Part shown: in pieces, positions 1 through 10,878 of the stretch
Numbering within the stretch: the stretch's first letter is position 1
Layout of the letters: the number at the start of each line of letters is the position of its first letter
NCBI RefSeq assembly: GCF_019578655.1
Contig: NC_063260.1
Span: forward strand, 17,238,001-17,302,000
Direction of reading: 5' to 3'
Length of the DNA stretch: 64,000 nucleotides
Source of the DNA: Ricinus communis
Taxonomy: Eukaryota > Streptophyta > Magnoliopsida > Malpighiales > Euphorbiaceae
Translations under genes and position numbers: made by a program
The notes under the pieces: model-generated
What the model saw: only the letters and a program-made list of their open reading frames with translations
Told to the model about the DNA's origin: nothing
Databases searched by the model: none

Positions 1-1807
1 CTCTCCGGATGATCGGGTGTCAGATCGGAAAATCGGAAGCAGGGATCATCATCAGCGCGTCGTTGTGAGTCCGATGGTGTGTTCGGATCGTCGATCGGAC
101 TCCGGCGGCTGGAGGCGAGTCGACCGAGCGATCGAGCGTCTCGGTAATATTTCTTTGGCCCGTTAATTTTGAAATTCTTGGTTTAATTGTGTCTAATGGT
201 TTATATTGAGTATTTGATGATTTTTGTGAGTAAAAAATAATTGTCTGTCAGTTTGCCTGCCTCGTATTTTGTGCTGTGTGGCGGAGTCGAGAAATAGTGA
301 AGTTTGGGGACCCGACTCCTATTGTTTGAATCGTTAAGTATTTGAAGTGTTCTTCTGGCAGGTCCTGGACCCGTTTTTACGGGGGGTAATGTTCGTGTTG
401 TAGAGGAGGTTCTGCCGGATTTTCGATAGAATTCTCCCGAGTCGAGATTCTTAGAGAGTCAGTCCTAGGAGTCTAGACCTAGGATTAATGATGGATTGTC
501 TCAGCGTATTGATAAATTATTTTCCGTGATTAGATGATCTGTCTGTCCGGCTCGCTCCAACCGAGGCACCGGAGCAGAGCTAGGAGGTCGCCCAATCCTG
601 TGAGTTAAAGTCATTTAATCATTGCACTATTGCTAAGTCTGATTTTAATATGCTATTTTGGAAGTTTATGTTTAACATGGTTACTAATATCTCAACGTAA
701 TTAATTTTACTGGATTATTAATTATTGAAGATAATATGAGTATTATTATAGTAATGTTATAATAATTCCAAATATCATCGATTTTCCACCGAACATGTTT
801 TACTCTTAATTGTTAATCATTAATTTGATATGGTTGAATGACTTCATTATACAATATTTATTAAATGGATGATTGTGTCTTGGGAAACGTGGCTTGTAGA
901 ACATGCCGCCTGATGGGTTACATCAGGACCGCGTGCGCACCGGTAATGATCATGGATATAAGGTTATTATGGATTTGTCTGCCCTGATCGAGCTTGCTCT
1001 CTGGGCTGAGTTCAGTTGCTTGCCGGAGTTAAGGTCCCTGATCGAGCGATGCTCTCTGGGCGCCGGCTTATTTGGAATTCAAGTGTTCAGGCTGGAGGTA
1101 AGGACCCTGATCGAGCTTGCTCTCTGGGCGCCAGACCTGTTGGATTAAGAGAGCCGAAAGGCTACTAGAATTTGGGGTTAGGGTTCTATTGAGCCACTCG
1201 TCCCGTAAAAGTAAAAATATATTTTTATTTCATTTATTTATTTATTATGGTATGATTATAATATGGATTGTATTTACGTGCATGGTTGATATTTTGATTC
1301 GAATGATTAATATTTTATGTGAAGGAAATAGTAGGGTACGATTACAGTATGGTTTGATATACTGATTTGAATAATCTATGTTTTCTGAGAAGAAGCAATA
1401 GTCCCTAGATTATTTGATTTTAACTCACTCTAGACCGAGTCTCCATTTATGTTTTTTCGGATTCGTGATCATAGTTCTCCGCGACTCTTATTCAAGAACT
1501 GACTCCTTCATCATCGGGTGATGTATTTGATTAAGTATGTAAATTGGTAAATCTTAGATTCTCCGCAGTAGTAATAGTAAATGTATCAGTTGTAAATTTT
1601 CTGAGCTTCAGGTCTCGCCTAGTTTTTCTGGCAGACCGAAGTATTTATGTAGAATGCAGCTATTAAGATAATTTATGGTTTTAATAATATTAATTTGAGT
1701 TGAGATTTGTTTAAATCAGTGAGTGTCAGGCTTACTACGGGTTTCGGTGGCCTTAAGCCTACCCATTCCCTAGTGCCGGTCACGGGCCCACGGGTGGGGT
1801 CGTGACA
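1..1807 (+). mobile_element. Large gypsy-type LTR, family G1, copy 1 (5' part lies outside the window)
   Basis: This segment aligns collinearly with about 59487-61384, the 3' two thirds of a full LTR later in the window. Both copies end in the same GC-rich tail, finishing GGGTCGTGACA. The full copy begins TGTAACACCC and ends in CA, the usual TG...CA form of an LTR. No PBS-like sequence follows position 1807, and the flank is integrase code of another gypsy element. I therefore infer a solo LTR, or a 3' LTR, inserted into that element. A small open frame at 903-1148 lies across the internal subrepeats and is not a credible gene. Confidence 0.8.
975..1140 (+). repeat. Imperfect subrepeats inside G1 LTR copy 1
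   Basis: The block CCCTGATCGAG...GCTCTCTGGGC occurs three times, starting near 982, 1036 and 1105 (spacings 54 and 69). The matching part of the second G1 LTR has four versions because of an extra duplication. The copies differ by a few substitutions, so the array is older than the split of the two LTRs. Confidence 0.75.
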
Positions 1808-2660
1808 TGGAAACTCCGAAGAGTGCCAACATCTAAACTTTCCATCATAAGCCTTTAGCCATTTAGGATTGGCCATTGATCTAATAGGCAAAATCAATCA
1901 TGCTCACCTAAGGATCATAACTTTATCTTAATGGCTATTAACTGCTTTAACAGGTGGGTAGAAGTTATTTCCCCAAAGAAAGTAAAGTAGAAGGATATCA
2001 CACAGTTCATCAAAGAGTACATCTAGAAAAAACCAAGGAACTATGTTTATTGTTAATGACATGAAGGAATTTTCAAAAGATTGTGGGATCAAGCTTCTTA
2101 AATCTACTCCTTATTCCAAGCTAATGGTCAACCAAAGGCTTCAAGAAAATCCTTATTAGGAATTTAGAGAAAATGGTTAAAGATAATGGCAAAGAAAATT
2201 CCCTAAAACCTTATAGGCCATCAAACATCCAAGAAAAATTCTACTAGTATAAGTCCATGTGATTTAATAAATAACCATAATGCAATATTACCAATAGAAA
2301 TAGTGGTCCTTTTATTAAGAGTAGTAAAGCAAAATAGTTTTAAACTTATAAAATATAGTAAAGCTGTTAATAATTTTATTATTCAGAAAAATAGAATATC
2401 TAGACTGTACAATGAAAAAGAAAAAAATAGTTGCTTGATGAAGGTATATTCATTTGAAAGAAGGTATTGTACATAAGAATGGGAGCTATGGGACTTAGGA
2501 AATGGCCTCATAATTGAGAGTCCTTTTAAGATTTACAAGGCTTTTAAAGGAGAATGTATATTGGTTATCTATCCTAGATGGAGAATATTGTGGAAGGTAT
2601 ATCGATCTAAAGAAGTGTTTTCCTGCAATATGGGAAATGATGGAAAAAAAGGTGAAGTAT
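1808..2660 (+). pseudogene. Decayed Ty3/gypsy pol: integrase core to C-terminus
   Basis: Translation in shifting frames gives integrase-like fragments in the correct order. These are a WVEVIP-type core motif near 1950, QANGQPKAS near 2110-2150, then NAILPIEIVV near 2285-2310, and a C-terminal PFKIYKAFKGE-type segment near 2520-2560. In Ty3/gypsy elements these belong to the DDE integrase core and the tail that follows it. Stops and frameshifts occur throughout, so no protein is made. The G1 LTR interrupts the 5' side at 1807/1808. This is the oldest recognisable layer at the left edge. The clade is uncertain. Confidence 0.7.
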
Positions 2661-3916
2661 ATTATACAACAAAGGAAGAGGAGATCCTAAAATTATGCTT
2701 TCTAATACTTCTTGGATCTATACAAGGCCAAAATAAATGGTCATGTTTCTCTAGTTCAATTTCTTTTATTTATGTTTACTTTCCTATAAGTTGGCTCTAA
2801 AGCCACTATTTCAAAATCAATGGAAATAAGTCTCATGGCCATATTTTAGTTTTGTTTTTCAACCCTTATTAAATAATAGAACTAGTAATTGATATAATAG
2901 TGATGAGACAAAACATAATTATGGCTACATGGTGCAAAAATGTTTGTAAGTATTGGCATGCAAGTGTAAGAGTGCGTGCAGATGGATGAGTAGTTGCATG
3001 ATGCAAAAAATACAGATGTGGTGCATTTAGTATGTCTTCAGTGATAGGTGGTATGGCCACATAAAACTTATTATAGGCTTAAAGCTACTGCGTACAGTAA
3101 AATTTAGATAAAGAAAATGCACACAAGACGAAAAGGAGCCATAGAATGAATCAAGTAAAGTTTGAATGTAATAAAAGAGTGACCAACACTCATGGTCATT
3201 ACCAAAATCCATAAAAAATAGCGAGAATGGCAATCTAAAGATAACTAAATCATACCTACAACTATAAATCTAGATGACCAGTAAAAATAGCGTTGAGCTT
3301 ACTCCATCTTTTTAAAAAAAGAGTCGTTAGTATTTGAGTTACCTTAAGTTCTTTGTTACAAGCCTACATTGACTGATGATTAGCCTTCAACTTCATACCT
3401 TCAACAGCTACTTTAAATGAAGTATCATTATACTCACCCTTAGGCCTCTTACTTTCTATAAGAAGCTCAACAAATCTTGCCTTCTTAGTAGCCACTTAAG
3501 CCTTGAGATTTTAAAGATTACTATAGGGTTGTTGGTAAACCTCGAAAAGTTTCTTCTAAGAACCTTATGCCTTGTCAGCTAGTTGTACTCAAATAACCAA
3601 GATTATCCTTCATTTTTTAAAAGATAAAACCTTATAGGAAAGGCTAGCAATGCTAGTAATGGCATTCTTGATTATGGAACATAAAAGTGACCTCCAAGGT
3701 AATGTTATAGATTAGAGATAGTCTTTTGAAGAGGCAGTAATGGCTCAAAGAGTGGAAAGAGAAGACTAGATCATTGTTATTGAGCATCATTAAGACTTAG
3801 CAAACCAAGACTTAAAAGATATAAAGGTTAATTTTTGTAGGCTTCATAGTTACTTCAAAAGTTAGAGAGGAAATAGAGCTTAGTCAGAAGATGCTCTAAT
3901 GGGAAAACCAAAGTCA
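2661..3916. other. Unrecognised degraded sequence, left half of a region split by copia-I
   Basis: There is no open frame of note. Short stretches on the minus strand (about 3340-3500) read as lysine/glutamate-rich, coiled-coil-like sequence with in-frame stops, and the plus strand near 3730-3900 has a similar character. The same kind of sequence continues after the copia insertion at 9349. I suspect an older transposon-encoded coiled-coil protein, but cannot name a family. Confidence 0.3.
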
Positions 3917-3921
3917 AAACC

Positions 3922-4058
3922 TAATAGAATATGTATTGACACCAATAGGAGCTAGACACGTGTAAAGCTAATGTAATATTTTTTGTGTATATAGTAAACA
4001 TTGTAAGAAAATATATTTTAGATATCAATAATATTCTTTCTTCTCTTGAATTTTAACA
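3922..4058 (+). repeat. 5' LTR of copia-I
   Basis: The sequence begins TAATAGAATATG and ends TTTTAACA. It matches 9204-9343 nearly base for base. The start is TA rather than the canonical TG, probably a mutated terminus, but the TSD position fixes the boundary. Confidence 0.9.
3985..3995 (+). promoter_or_regulatory. Probable TATA box in the copia-I LTR
   Basis: TGTATATAGT lies about 70 bp before the LTR end and is conserved in the 3' LTR. Its place suits the pol II promoter of the element. No transcription start can be seen from sequence. Confidence 0.4.
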
Positions 4059-4070
4059 TGGTATCAAAGC
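4059..4070 (+). promoter_or_regulatory. Primer binding site (initiator tRNA-Met)
   Basis: TGGTATCAAAGC lies immediately after the 5' LTR. It is one base off the usual plant copia PBS TGGTATCAGAGC, complementary to the 3' end of initiator tRNA-Met, which primes minus-strand DNA synthesis. Confidence 0.9.
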
Positions 4071-4919
4071 TATATTTTTCCCTTATGTTCTTCCTTTTCC
4101 TTTAGGGTTTCGATCCCTACCCAAACCAGTGGATCTTTCCCACTGATGTTCGACGGCGACGACTGATTCCTTGGGTGTCTCTCACTTTGGTTCGCTTTGA
4201 AAATAAACAAAGATGGTGCGCACAGTTGGTTTCGTTGGCAATGCTTGAAATGGTGCCTCAGTGTGGCTGCCGTTTTGTTTCTTGTTTCAAGAATATTGAT
4301 GTGCGACTTGGAGTTGGCATATATGTTTTTTGTCGAACAGTTGGTGAGCAGCTGGTGAGCAGCTAGTGAGCAGGACGAACAGTTGGTGAGTTGGGAATTT
4401 TATCAAACAGTTGGTAAGCAGGATGAAATTTTGATTTTGTTTAAATTCTACTGGTTGGTTGGGTGCCTACTGTACTATTGCAAGTTTTTTGTATTAGCTA
4501 GGTCATGAATTATTATTATTTTTTCTGGGTTCACTTTACTGACTGCACAAGCTCCATCACTGAATGTTGTCGCTAAGAGCTCATCTGCTAAAACATTGTG
4601 GATGCTGGTAAGACAGATGGCTTACAGAATAGCAGTGGGAGCACCGACAATGGCCAGATCTTTGCTCACTCTTTGGTAGGTAGTCGTTAGTGCTGGTATG
4701 CTAGTGTGGTTTTCTTTTCCTTTAGCTATTATGACAACTATAGCTATTACGGTAGTTGTTGTTTTTTTAGACAATTTTGGGGTTGGCTTCCTGAAGCCTT
4801 TTGAGTTCCGAAAGAAGCGTTTGTTACAGGGGTTCATTCTAGTCTTTTTTCAGTGGGCAATGATCTAGATCCATGATCAATTGTTAGAGCAGCTAGTATA
4901 CTCCACCACCATCTCTTCA
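4071..4919 (+). other. Untranslated leader of copia-I
   Basis: About 850 bp separate the PBS from the gag start. No conserved coding motif was seen. The short phrase built on AACAGTTGGTGAGCAG occurs about four times near 4335-4410, a small local repeat. Confidence 0.6.
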
Positions 4920-5920
4920 ATGGCTATTGAAGATTTTAATTCTACACAAACCTTTAAAATCGCTGATCAGAATAGTGAATACTACATCCACCCAAATGAA
5001 AATCCAGCTCTCATGTTAACCTCCTCTCAATTAACTAGCAACAACTATCATAGCTAGGCACGATCTATGAAGATGTCTTTGATTTTAAAGAATAAATTTT
5101 GATTTGTTAATGGTTCAATTAAGGTTCCCAGGGAAGAAGATCCTTCTTACAACGCTTGGTTGAAATGCAATAACCTTGTGCTTTCTTGGTTACAGAGGTC
5201 CTTTAATACAGAAATTGGGTAAAGTGTAATATGGCTAGACTATGCATACGATCTTTGGGCAGACCTATATGATCGCTTTTCACAAGGGAACCTTATAAGG
5301 ATTTATGATCTTCGGCAGGAATTCTTCTCTCTGCAACAAGGTAACCTTTTTGTTACTGCTTACCATACCCACTTGAAGATCTTATCGGATGAGATATGTA
5401 ATTTGAGACCTCTACATGCTTGTAAATGTTCTACTAATAAGTATAGAAAACAAGATTTTATTCTAAAGTTTCTTAAAGGGTTAAATGAGAACTTTTCTAT
5501 CCAAAGGTCTCAGATTCTTATGATGAAACCAATGCCCCCTGTAAATGAAATCTTTGCTATTATGATTCAACATGAAAGGTCTTTGAGTGCTGCTATAGTT
5601 TCTTGTGATTCAAATATATTACTTGCTGGGAGATTCAATATGAATACTGGAAGTAGTGCAACCGGTTTTAACCTTGGATATAATCAACACTTGAAGAATA
5701 TGAATAGTTTTAGGTCAAAGATGGGAAACTAACAACTCAACCTTAGTAATAGTCAAAAGAGATTTTTTTGCAATTCTGAAATTTTTCCAAATAATGGGGC
5801 CAAGAAGCCTACCTGTACTTTCTATGGACTGTATGGGCATCCTGTTGATAAGTGTTACAAAAAGAATGGATTCCCACAGGGATACAAGGGAACAAGCAAG
5901 AATTTTTAGAGTTCTACAAA
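4920..5920 (+). pseudogene. copia-I gag (nucleocapsid precursor), broken
   Basis: ATG at 4920 opens a frame whose first residues include YYIHPNENPALMLTSSQL, the N-terminal signature of plant copia gag (Retrotran_gag_3 type). Codon 46 is TAG where this family has Trp. Further stops follow, but the same frame stays open at 5373-5732 with the helical gag core. Near 5812-5860 is the zinc knuckle, in another frame: the CX2CX4HX4C pattern is present except that the second Cys is Tyr, so RNA binding would be impaired. Gag would normally form the cytoplasmic virus-like particle. Too many lesions exist for a functional product. Confidence 0.85.
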
Positions 5921-5973
5921 CCAGGTTGCATCTTTTCCTTCTGACCAGTCATAATTTTTCAACTACTGAATAA

Positions 5974-6915
5974 TTGGCATATCAAATGAATTATGACAAT
6001 CATAACTCTTTTAACAAATCTGGTAATGATGGTCCTATTACTTTTACAAGGGATCAGTATAATAGTCTGATGTCAATGATTCAAGAAAAGGCAGTTGATT
6101 CTCAGAATGCAGCCACCTCTCAGATCAATGTTTTATCCTCTGTCTTCGATCCTATTGCTGACAAATATGTGAAGTTGCCTAATAATGAATTAGTTCAGGT
6201 TACACGTATAGGCACTGCAGAATTATCACCCTATTTGATTCTTCATAGGGTTTTTTACATACCAAATTTTGCTTTTAATCTCATCTCCACTTCGCAGTTA
6301 ACCAAAAACAACCTTTATTCTCTCATTTTTTCTTCCAACTTTTGTTATATTCAGGACATGAAACTTTGGAAGATGACTGGTATAGCTAAGCAAGTGAATG
6401 GATTGTATAAGCTTTTACAACAAGAAGATAGTGAGAAGTTTTTAAATTCATTTCTCATTAGTTGTAATGTCATTGCTTTTACTCTGTGGCATAAAAGACT
6501 AGGCCACCCTTCTAAACAAGTAATGAAATCTCTTGATCAGCTTCATAATATTGTGATTAATGATAATTGCTTTGAATGTGAAGTTTGTCATTTGGCTAAA
6601 CAAAAAAGGCCCACTTTTCCTGTTAGCAATTCTTTTTCTATTTCAATTTTTGATCTTGTTCATTTAGACATTTTGGGACCTTTTCCTGTCAAAAGCATAT
6701 ATGGTCATTCATACTTTTTAACCATAGTTGATGACAAGAGCAGATTCCTATGGATTTATTATGTGAAGCTTAAGTCGGAAGCTAGACATTTAATCATTGA
6801 TTTTTACCATCTTGTTGAAACTCAGTTCTCAGTCAAGATTAAATGCTTTAGAATTGATAACGGCAAAGAATTTGAAATGACCGATTTTTACAAATCAAAA
6901 GGGATTGTTCACTAA
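5974..6915 (+). pseudogene. copia-I protease remnant, GAG-pre-integrase domain and integrase N-terminus
   Basis: This is a 313-codon open frame. Residues 1-50 are linker. At about residues 55-70 the text passes directly into the KLPNNELVQV region that normally follows the aspartic protease active site. The expected D-S/T-G-A motif is absent, so the protease centre appears deleted. The pre-integrase zinc finger follows: HKRLGH, then CFECEVC. The integrase core then starts with the first Asp in LDILGPF and the second in RIDNGKEF. The frame ends at TAA 6913-6915, where homology to integrase continues. Confidence 0.88.
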
Positions 6916-7700
6916 ACTTCTTGCACCTATACACCTCAACAAAATAATATTATTCAGAGAAAACACCAGCATATTCTCTATGTTGCACAGAGTTTAATGA
7001 TTCAAGCCAATCTCCCTCTTTGTTTTTGGATTGATTGTGTCCTGCATGCTACTTTTTTAATTAACAGGACCCCAACACCAGTTTTAAACTAGTCAACTCC
7101 TTTTGAGATCCTTTTTAAGGTTAAACTTTCTTATGATCAGCTCAAAGTCTTTAGTTGTTTAGCATTTGCTTTTGTTTTACCTCATCCTACGACAAAAATG
7201 CATCCTAGAGCAATCAAGTGTGTTTTCAATGGTTTTCTTAAAAACACTAAAGTTTACAGAGTATACAATTTAGAGGATAAAGCATTTTTGTTTCTAGAGA
7301 TGTAATGTTTACAGAAAACAGGTTCCCATTTAAAGAGATTTTTGCTACAATACCATCCAATAATGTTCTTATTCCTGTTTATCAAAATGAAAGTTCACTT
7401 GAAGATTTCGAAAGGGCAAATTCATACACAGTTGATCCACTCCATTCATCTACTGTTGAAATATAGTCTCCTCCAATTAATTCAGGTACTATTTCTCAAC
7501 CCTCTCCCGGACCTACTAGAAATATTCACCTACCATCAAAATTTCATGATTTTGAAGTTTCTTTGCCCAAACCTAGAACCATACCACATCATATTTCTCA
7601 AGTTCTATCTTATGAAAAGATCTCACCTCAGTACCAGTCCTATATATGTAATACAACAATATTACCTGAACCAAAACATTATAATCAAGCAATCTCACAT
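6916..7700 (+). pseudogene. copia-I integrase C-terminal half and linker to reverse transcriptase
   Basis: After the premature stop at 6913-6915, integrase homology continues. YTPQQN is followed by IIQRKHQHI at about 6948-6975, where the third residue of the DDE triad (Glu in V-E-R-K-H) is Gln. Then comes NRTPTPVLN near 7062-7092, where copia elements usually have a tRTPt motif. Several stops and frame changes follow up to the acidic, Ser/Pro-rich linker near 7430-7560. Two lesions, the stop and the Glu to Gln change, each should remove strand-transfer activity. Confidence 0.75.
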
Positions 7701-8640
7701 ACTTGTTGGAAACGAGCAATGGCTGAAGAAATAACTGCTTTAGAAGAAAGTAATACCGGGAATTAGTTCCTTTACCCAAGAGCAAACCGACTATTGGTTG
7801 TAAATGGGTGTATAAAACAAAGCTTAAAGCTGATAGAATTCTAGAAAGATACAAAGCAAGGCTTGTGGCTAAGGGATACACTCAAAGGTCTGGAATTGAC
7901 TTTCTCGATACGTATAGTCCTGTAGCAAAGATTACCACAATCAGAACTCTTATGGCCATAGCTGCTGCAAAGGACTAGAACCTTTGTCAGCTTGATATCA
8001 ACAATGCCTTTTGCATGGTGACTTACAAGAGGAGATCTACATGGATTTGCCCCCTAGTTTTCAACCTACGCTGACCAATATGGTTTACAAACTAAAGAAG
8101 AGCTTGTATGGATTGAAACAAGCAAGCAGACAATGGAATGAAGAGCTAACTATTGCATTACATACTCAGAAGTTTAAACAGGCTCCATCAGACTCCTCTC
8201 TCTTTACCAAAGGTACTGGATCAAATTTCATTGCTTCAGCTATTTATGTGGATGACATTGTCTTAGCAAGTTCAGAAATGACAAAAATTGTAAAGATAAA
8301 AGGATTCCTTCATGATACTTTCCAAATTAAGAATCTTGGAGAACTAAAATCTTTTTTTGGATTAGAGGTTGCCAGGTCCAAAATTGGTATTAATCTATGC
8401 CAGAGAAAATACACTTTAGACCTTTTGCAAGAGATTGATTTTCTCGGAGCAAAACCAATACTGACACCGATAACATCCACTGAGAAATTATCTAGAATAG
8501 GGGGGTAGGTTCTCAAATAAATTACAGCATACAGAAGTCTAGTTGTCAAGCTGTTGTACCTAACCCATACTAGGCCTAACATATCATATGCAGTACAACA
8601 GTTATCTCAGTTCCTTCAAGACCCTATAGATATTCATTTG
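7700..8640 (+). pseudogene. copia-I reverse transcriptase
   Basis: Homology starts with WKRAMAEE near 7706 and runs through [10 protein letters not shown] and [13 protein letters not shown], to the LDINNAF motif near 8000. There, one T appears to be missing from the T-run before LHGDL, shifting the frame. The longest open part is 8011-8508 (165 codons), with YGLKQASRQW and the catalytic box YVDDIVLAS near 8247-8275, both Asp present. A TAG at 7977 stands where this family has Trp. Another stop is at 8506-8508. The domain would copy element RNA into DNA in cytoplasmic particles. It is non-functional here. Confidence 0.88.
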
Positions 8641-9192
8641 ACCTCAGCTCATAAATTTCCCCGATATTTGAAAAGGACTCCAAGATAGGGCTTATTTTTT
8701 CGAGCAACAGGTGATCTCTGGCTTAAAGCTTTCAGTGATTCTGATTGGGCTTCATGCCCTGATTCCCGAAAGTGCATCACTAAGTTCTGTGTTTTTCTCG
8801 GTTAACATTGATCTCATGGAAGTCGAAGAAATAACAAATAGTCTCACGTTCTTCAAGTGAAGCAGAATATAGAGCTATAGCTGCAGTGACATGTGAGATA
8901 CAATGGCTTCACTTTCTCCTTCAGGATTTGCAGCTCCCCTTTTCTCCAGCAAATACGTATTGTGACAACTTGTCTGCCATTAGAATTGCCGAGAATCCCG
9001 TATATCGTGCGAGGACCAAGCATATAGAAATTTATTGCCACCTCATCCGAGAGAAAATTCAACGTGGAATCATCAATCTTATGCCAGTCCCTTCATCAAA
9101 AAAATTGTTGATTTCTTTACAAAACCTCTTCCTACAACTCTGTTTCAAGCTTTCATTTTTAAGTTGGGCATCTAGAATCTGTATGCTACAAC
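8641..9192 (+). pseudogene. copia-I RNase H
   Basis: The motif FSDSDWASCPDSRK lies near 8730-8775 and carries the first catalytic Asp. SSSEAEYRAIAAVTCE follows near 8855-8900 with the catalytic Glu, and an open part runs from 8886 to 9206 with YCDNLSAI and the conserved TKHIEI segment. A frameshift or stop near 8803 separates the first two motifs. RNase H would remove the RNA strand during reverse transcription. Confidence 0.85.
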
Positions 9193-9203
9193 TTGAGGGG
9201 GCT
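9193..9203 (+). promoter_or_regulatory. Polypurine tract of copia-I
   Basis: TTGAGGGGGCT lies directly before the 3' LTR. G-rich purine runs in this position prime plus-strand DNA synthesis. Confidence 0.85.
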
Positions 9204-9343
9204 TAATAGAATATGTATTAACACCAATAGGAGCTAGACACGTGTAAGGCTAGTGTAATATTTTTTTTTGTGTATATAGTAAACATTGTAAGAAAATATG
9301 TTTTAGATATCAATAATATTCTTTCTTCTCTCAAATTTTGACA
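9204..9343 (+). repeat. 3' LTR of copia-I
   Basis: It begins TAATAGAATATG and ends TTTTGACA. It is followed by AAACC, the same 5 bp that precede the 5' LTR. It differs from the 5' LTR by a few substitutions and about 3 extra T in a homopolymer. Confidence 0.92.
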
Positions 9344-9348
9344 AAACC

Positions 9349-10878
9349 AGAGAAAAGATCAGCACACTCAGACATAAAATAATATAGGAAAAGAGGTTAG
9401 AGAATATAAAGAAGGACTAGAAATTATAGCCTTGAAAGGTAAAAATACCTCAAGAAATACAAATGGAGGAGAAAGAAGTGTCAATAACTTTAGAAAGTGC
9501 CATTGTTGGATGGATAAGAAGGAGGGTTCAGATCCATGACAAGATGATCAATTAAAGTTTCATCATCATCATCATCATTATGAAGGGATAAGAAAGTGTT
9601 ATCCTGGACAAAACAATAGGGATAGTTCTCTAAAAGAAGAAAACAAATAAATTATAAAGATTTGGCTAACTAGGCTAGATCAATTTAGCATTAATACCTT
9701 ATTTGGAGAGTCAAAAACTTTATTGATTATTGATTCAAAGAAGTATACAATGTTCTTAAAGTCTGAATGAAAGTGCTTTTCTACTGAAGCTTCCCTAACC
9801 TTATCATACATCTCGAGAAATAGATAGGGTATTACTCGCTTCTTAAAAGACTTAGATTTGGAATCTTCAATCTTTTTAATAGCATCACTTAAATTAGTAG
9901 CTGGTTTGCTAGACAAAGACTTTGTTTTACCACTTCTTTTAGAAGTAATAGTAATCTTCTATATCTCCTTAGGTTTGGCGATATAGGAAGAGGAATCTAA
10001 TAAAATATAAATTTAAAGTTAGCAAAGAAACACACAAATTAAAGCACACAAAGAAAGTGAGAGGAAGATACTACCAAGCATATTTTCAAGAGTCTGAAAA
10101 CCCATATAAGCATAAAGGATAGACCACCAAGTTTCAAGAAGCAAAGATCATAGGTCGAATTATCTTAATGATGGAGCAGGATAAATATTAACATCTTTGA
10201 ACTAAACTCTCCATCAACTCCAAAGTGACAGCCTTGCCCTCAAGGGTAGTTAAAGCAGTATCACTTAGTTAAGACCTAACCATTGGGTCCATAAACATGA
10301 AATATATTTGAAAAATCTAGAAAGAGTAGAAAACAGAACATTGGTGAACCACAAAGAACCACCAATCACAAACAATGGACTAGTGAATAAGATTAGCAAG
10401 GTAAATAACAATATAATGAAACTACAAGGAATTTATAATGTGATACTTTGAGGACTATATATCAAGTTGATCCACATGCATGTCTTTTAAAGAGTAGAAG
10501 AAGGTGAGGATCTCTAGAGAGCTTATGCAATAATACAAGTCACTAACTAAACACTATGAAAGCTGAAATGAGAGACGCAAGGGTCTTTTCTTGTAATAGG
10601 AAACTATGCAAAATCCACTATGAGGTTTATGGAGAAACTGATAAGTATAAGGCAACAACATCGTCCTTAGAGCAAAAGATATTGCAGCTACTAATGCTCA
10701 ACCCAAGGGTAAGACCACCTTTGAAGGTTTCTTGAAAACTGAAAAAGATGTACTAACTAATTAAAATCCAAACGAACTCAATATGCTCAATTATAGAAAG
10801 GAATTCGAGTCTATGACCCATTTTTGAACAATGTAAAGATAAGAAGATAAAGTAGCTGAAGAAGCCTTATGAGCAAGT
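9349..10878. other. Unrecognised degraded sequence, right half of the region split by copia-I
   Basis: The only sizeable open frame is minus 9916-9680 (78 codons, Lys/Ser/Glu-rich, no known domain). A (CAT)6 microsatellite lies at 9561-9579. The sequence has the same coiled-coil-like flavour as 2661-3916 and was probably continuous with it before copia-I inserted. No family is recognised. Confidence 0.3.

Larger units (their letters stand above)
3922..9343 (+). mobile_element. Ty1/copia retrotransposon (copia-I), structurally complete, coding capacity lost
   Basis: The element has near-identical short LTRs of 137 and 140 bp, a 5 bp TSD (AAACC at 3917-3921 and 9344-9348), a PBS matching initiator tRNA-Met directly after the 5' LTR, and a PPT before the 3' LTR. 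Between them come gag, a defective protease, integrase, reverse transcriptase and RNase H, in the copia order. Frames change at several points and there are in-frame stops, several of them explicable as TGG to TAG changes. The element inserted into the older sequence now seen at 2661-3916 and 9349-10878. The LTRs differ at only a few positions plus a short T-run indel, so insertion is fairly recent compared with neighbouring layers. Confidence 0.93.

Noticed and set aside
3917..9348. copia-I as an active element because LTRs are nearly identical
   Set aside because: The protease centre is missing, integrase has a stop and a Glu to Gln change, and reverse transcriptase has a frameshift and stops.
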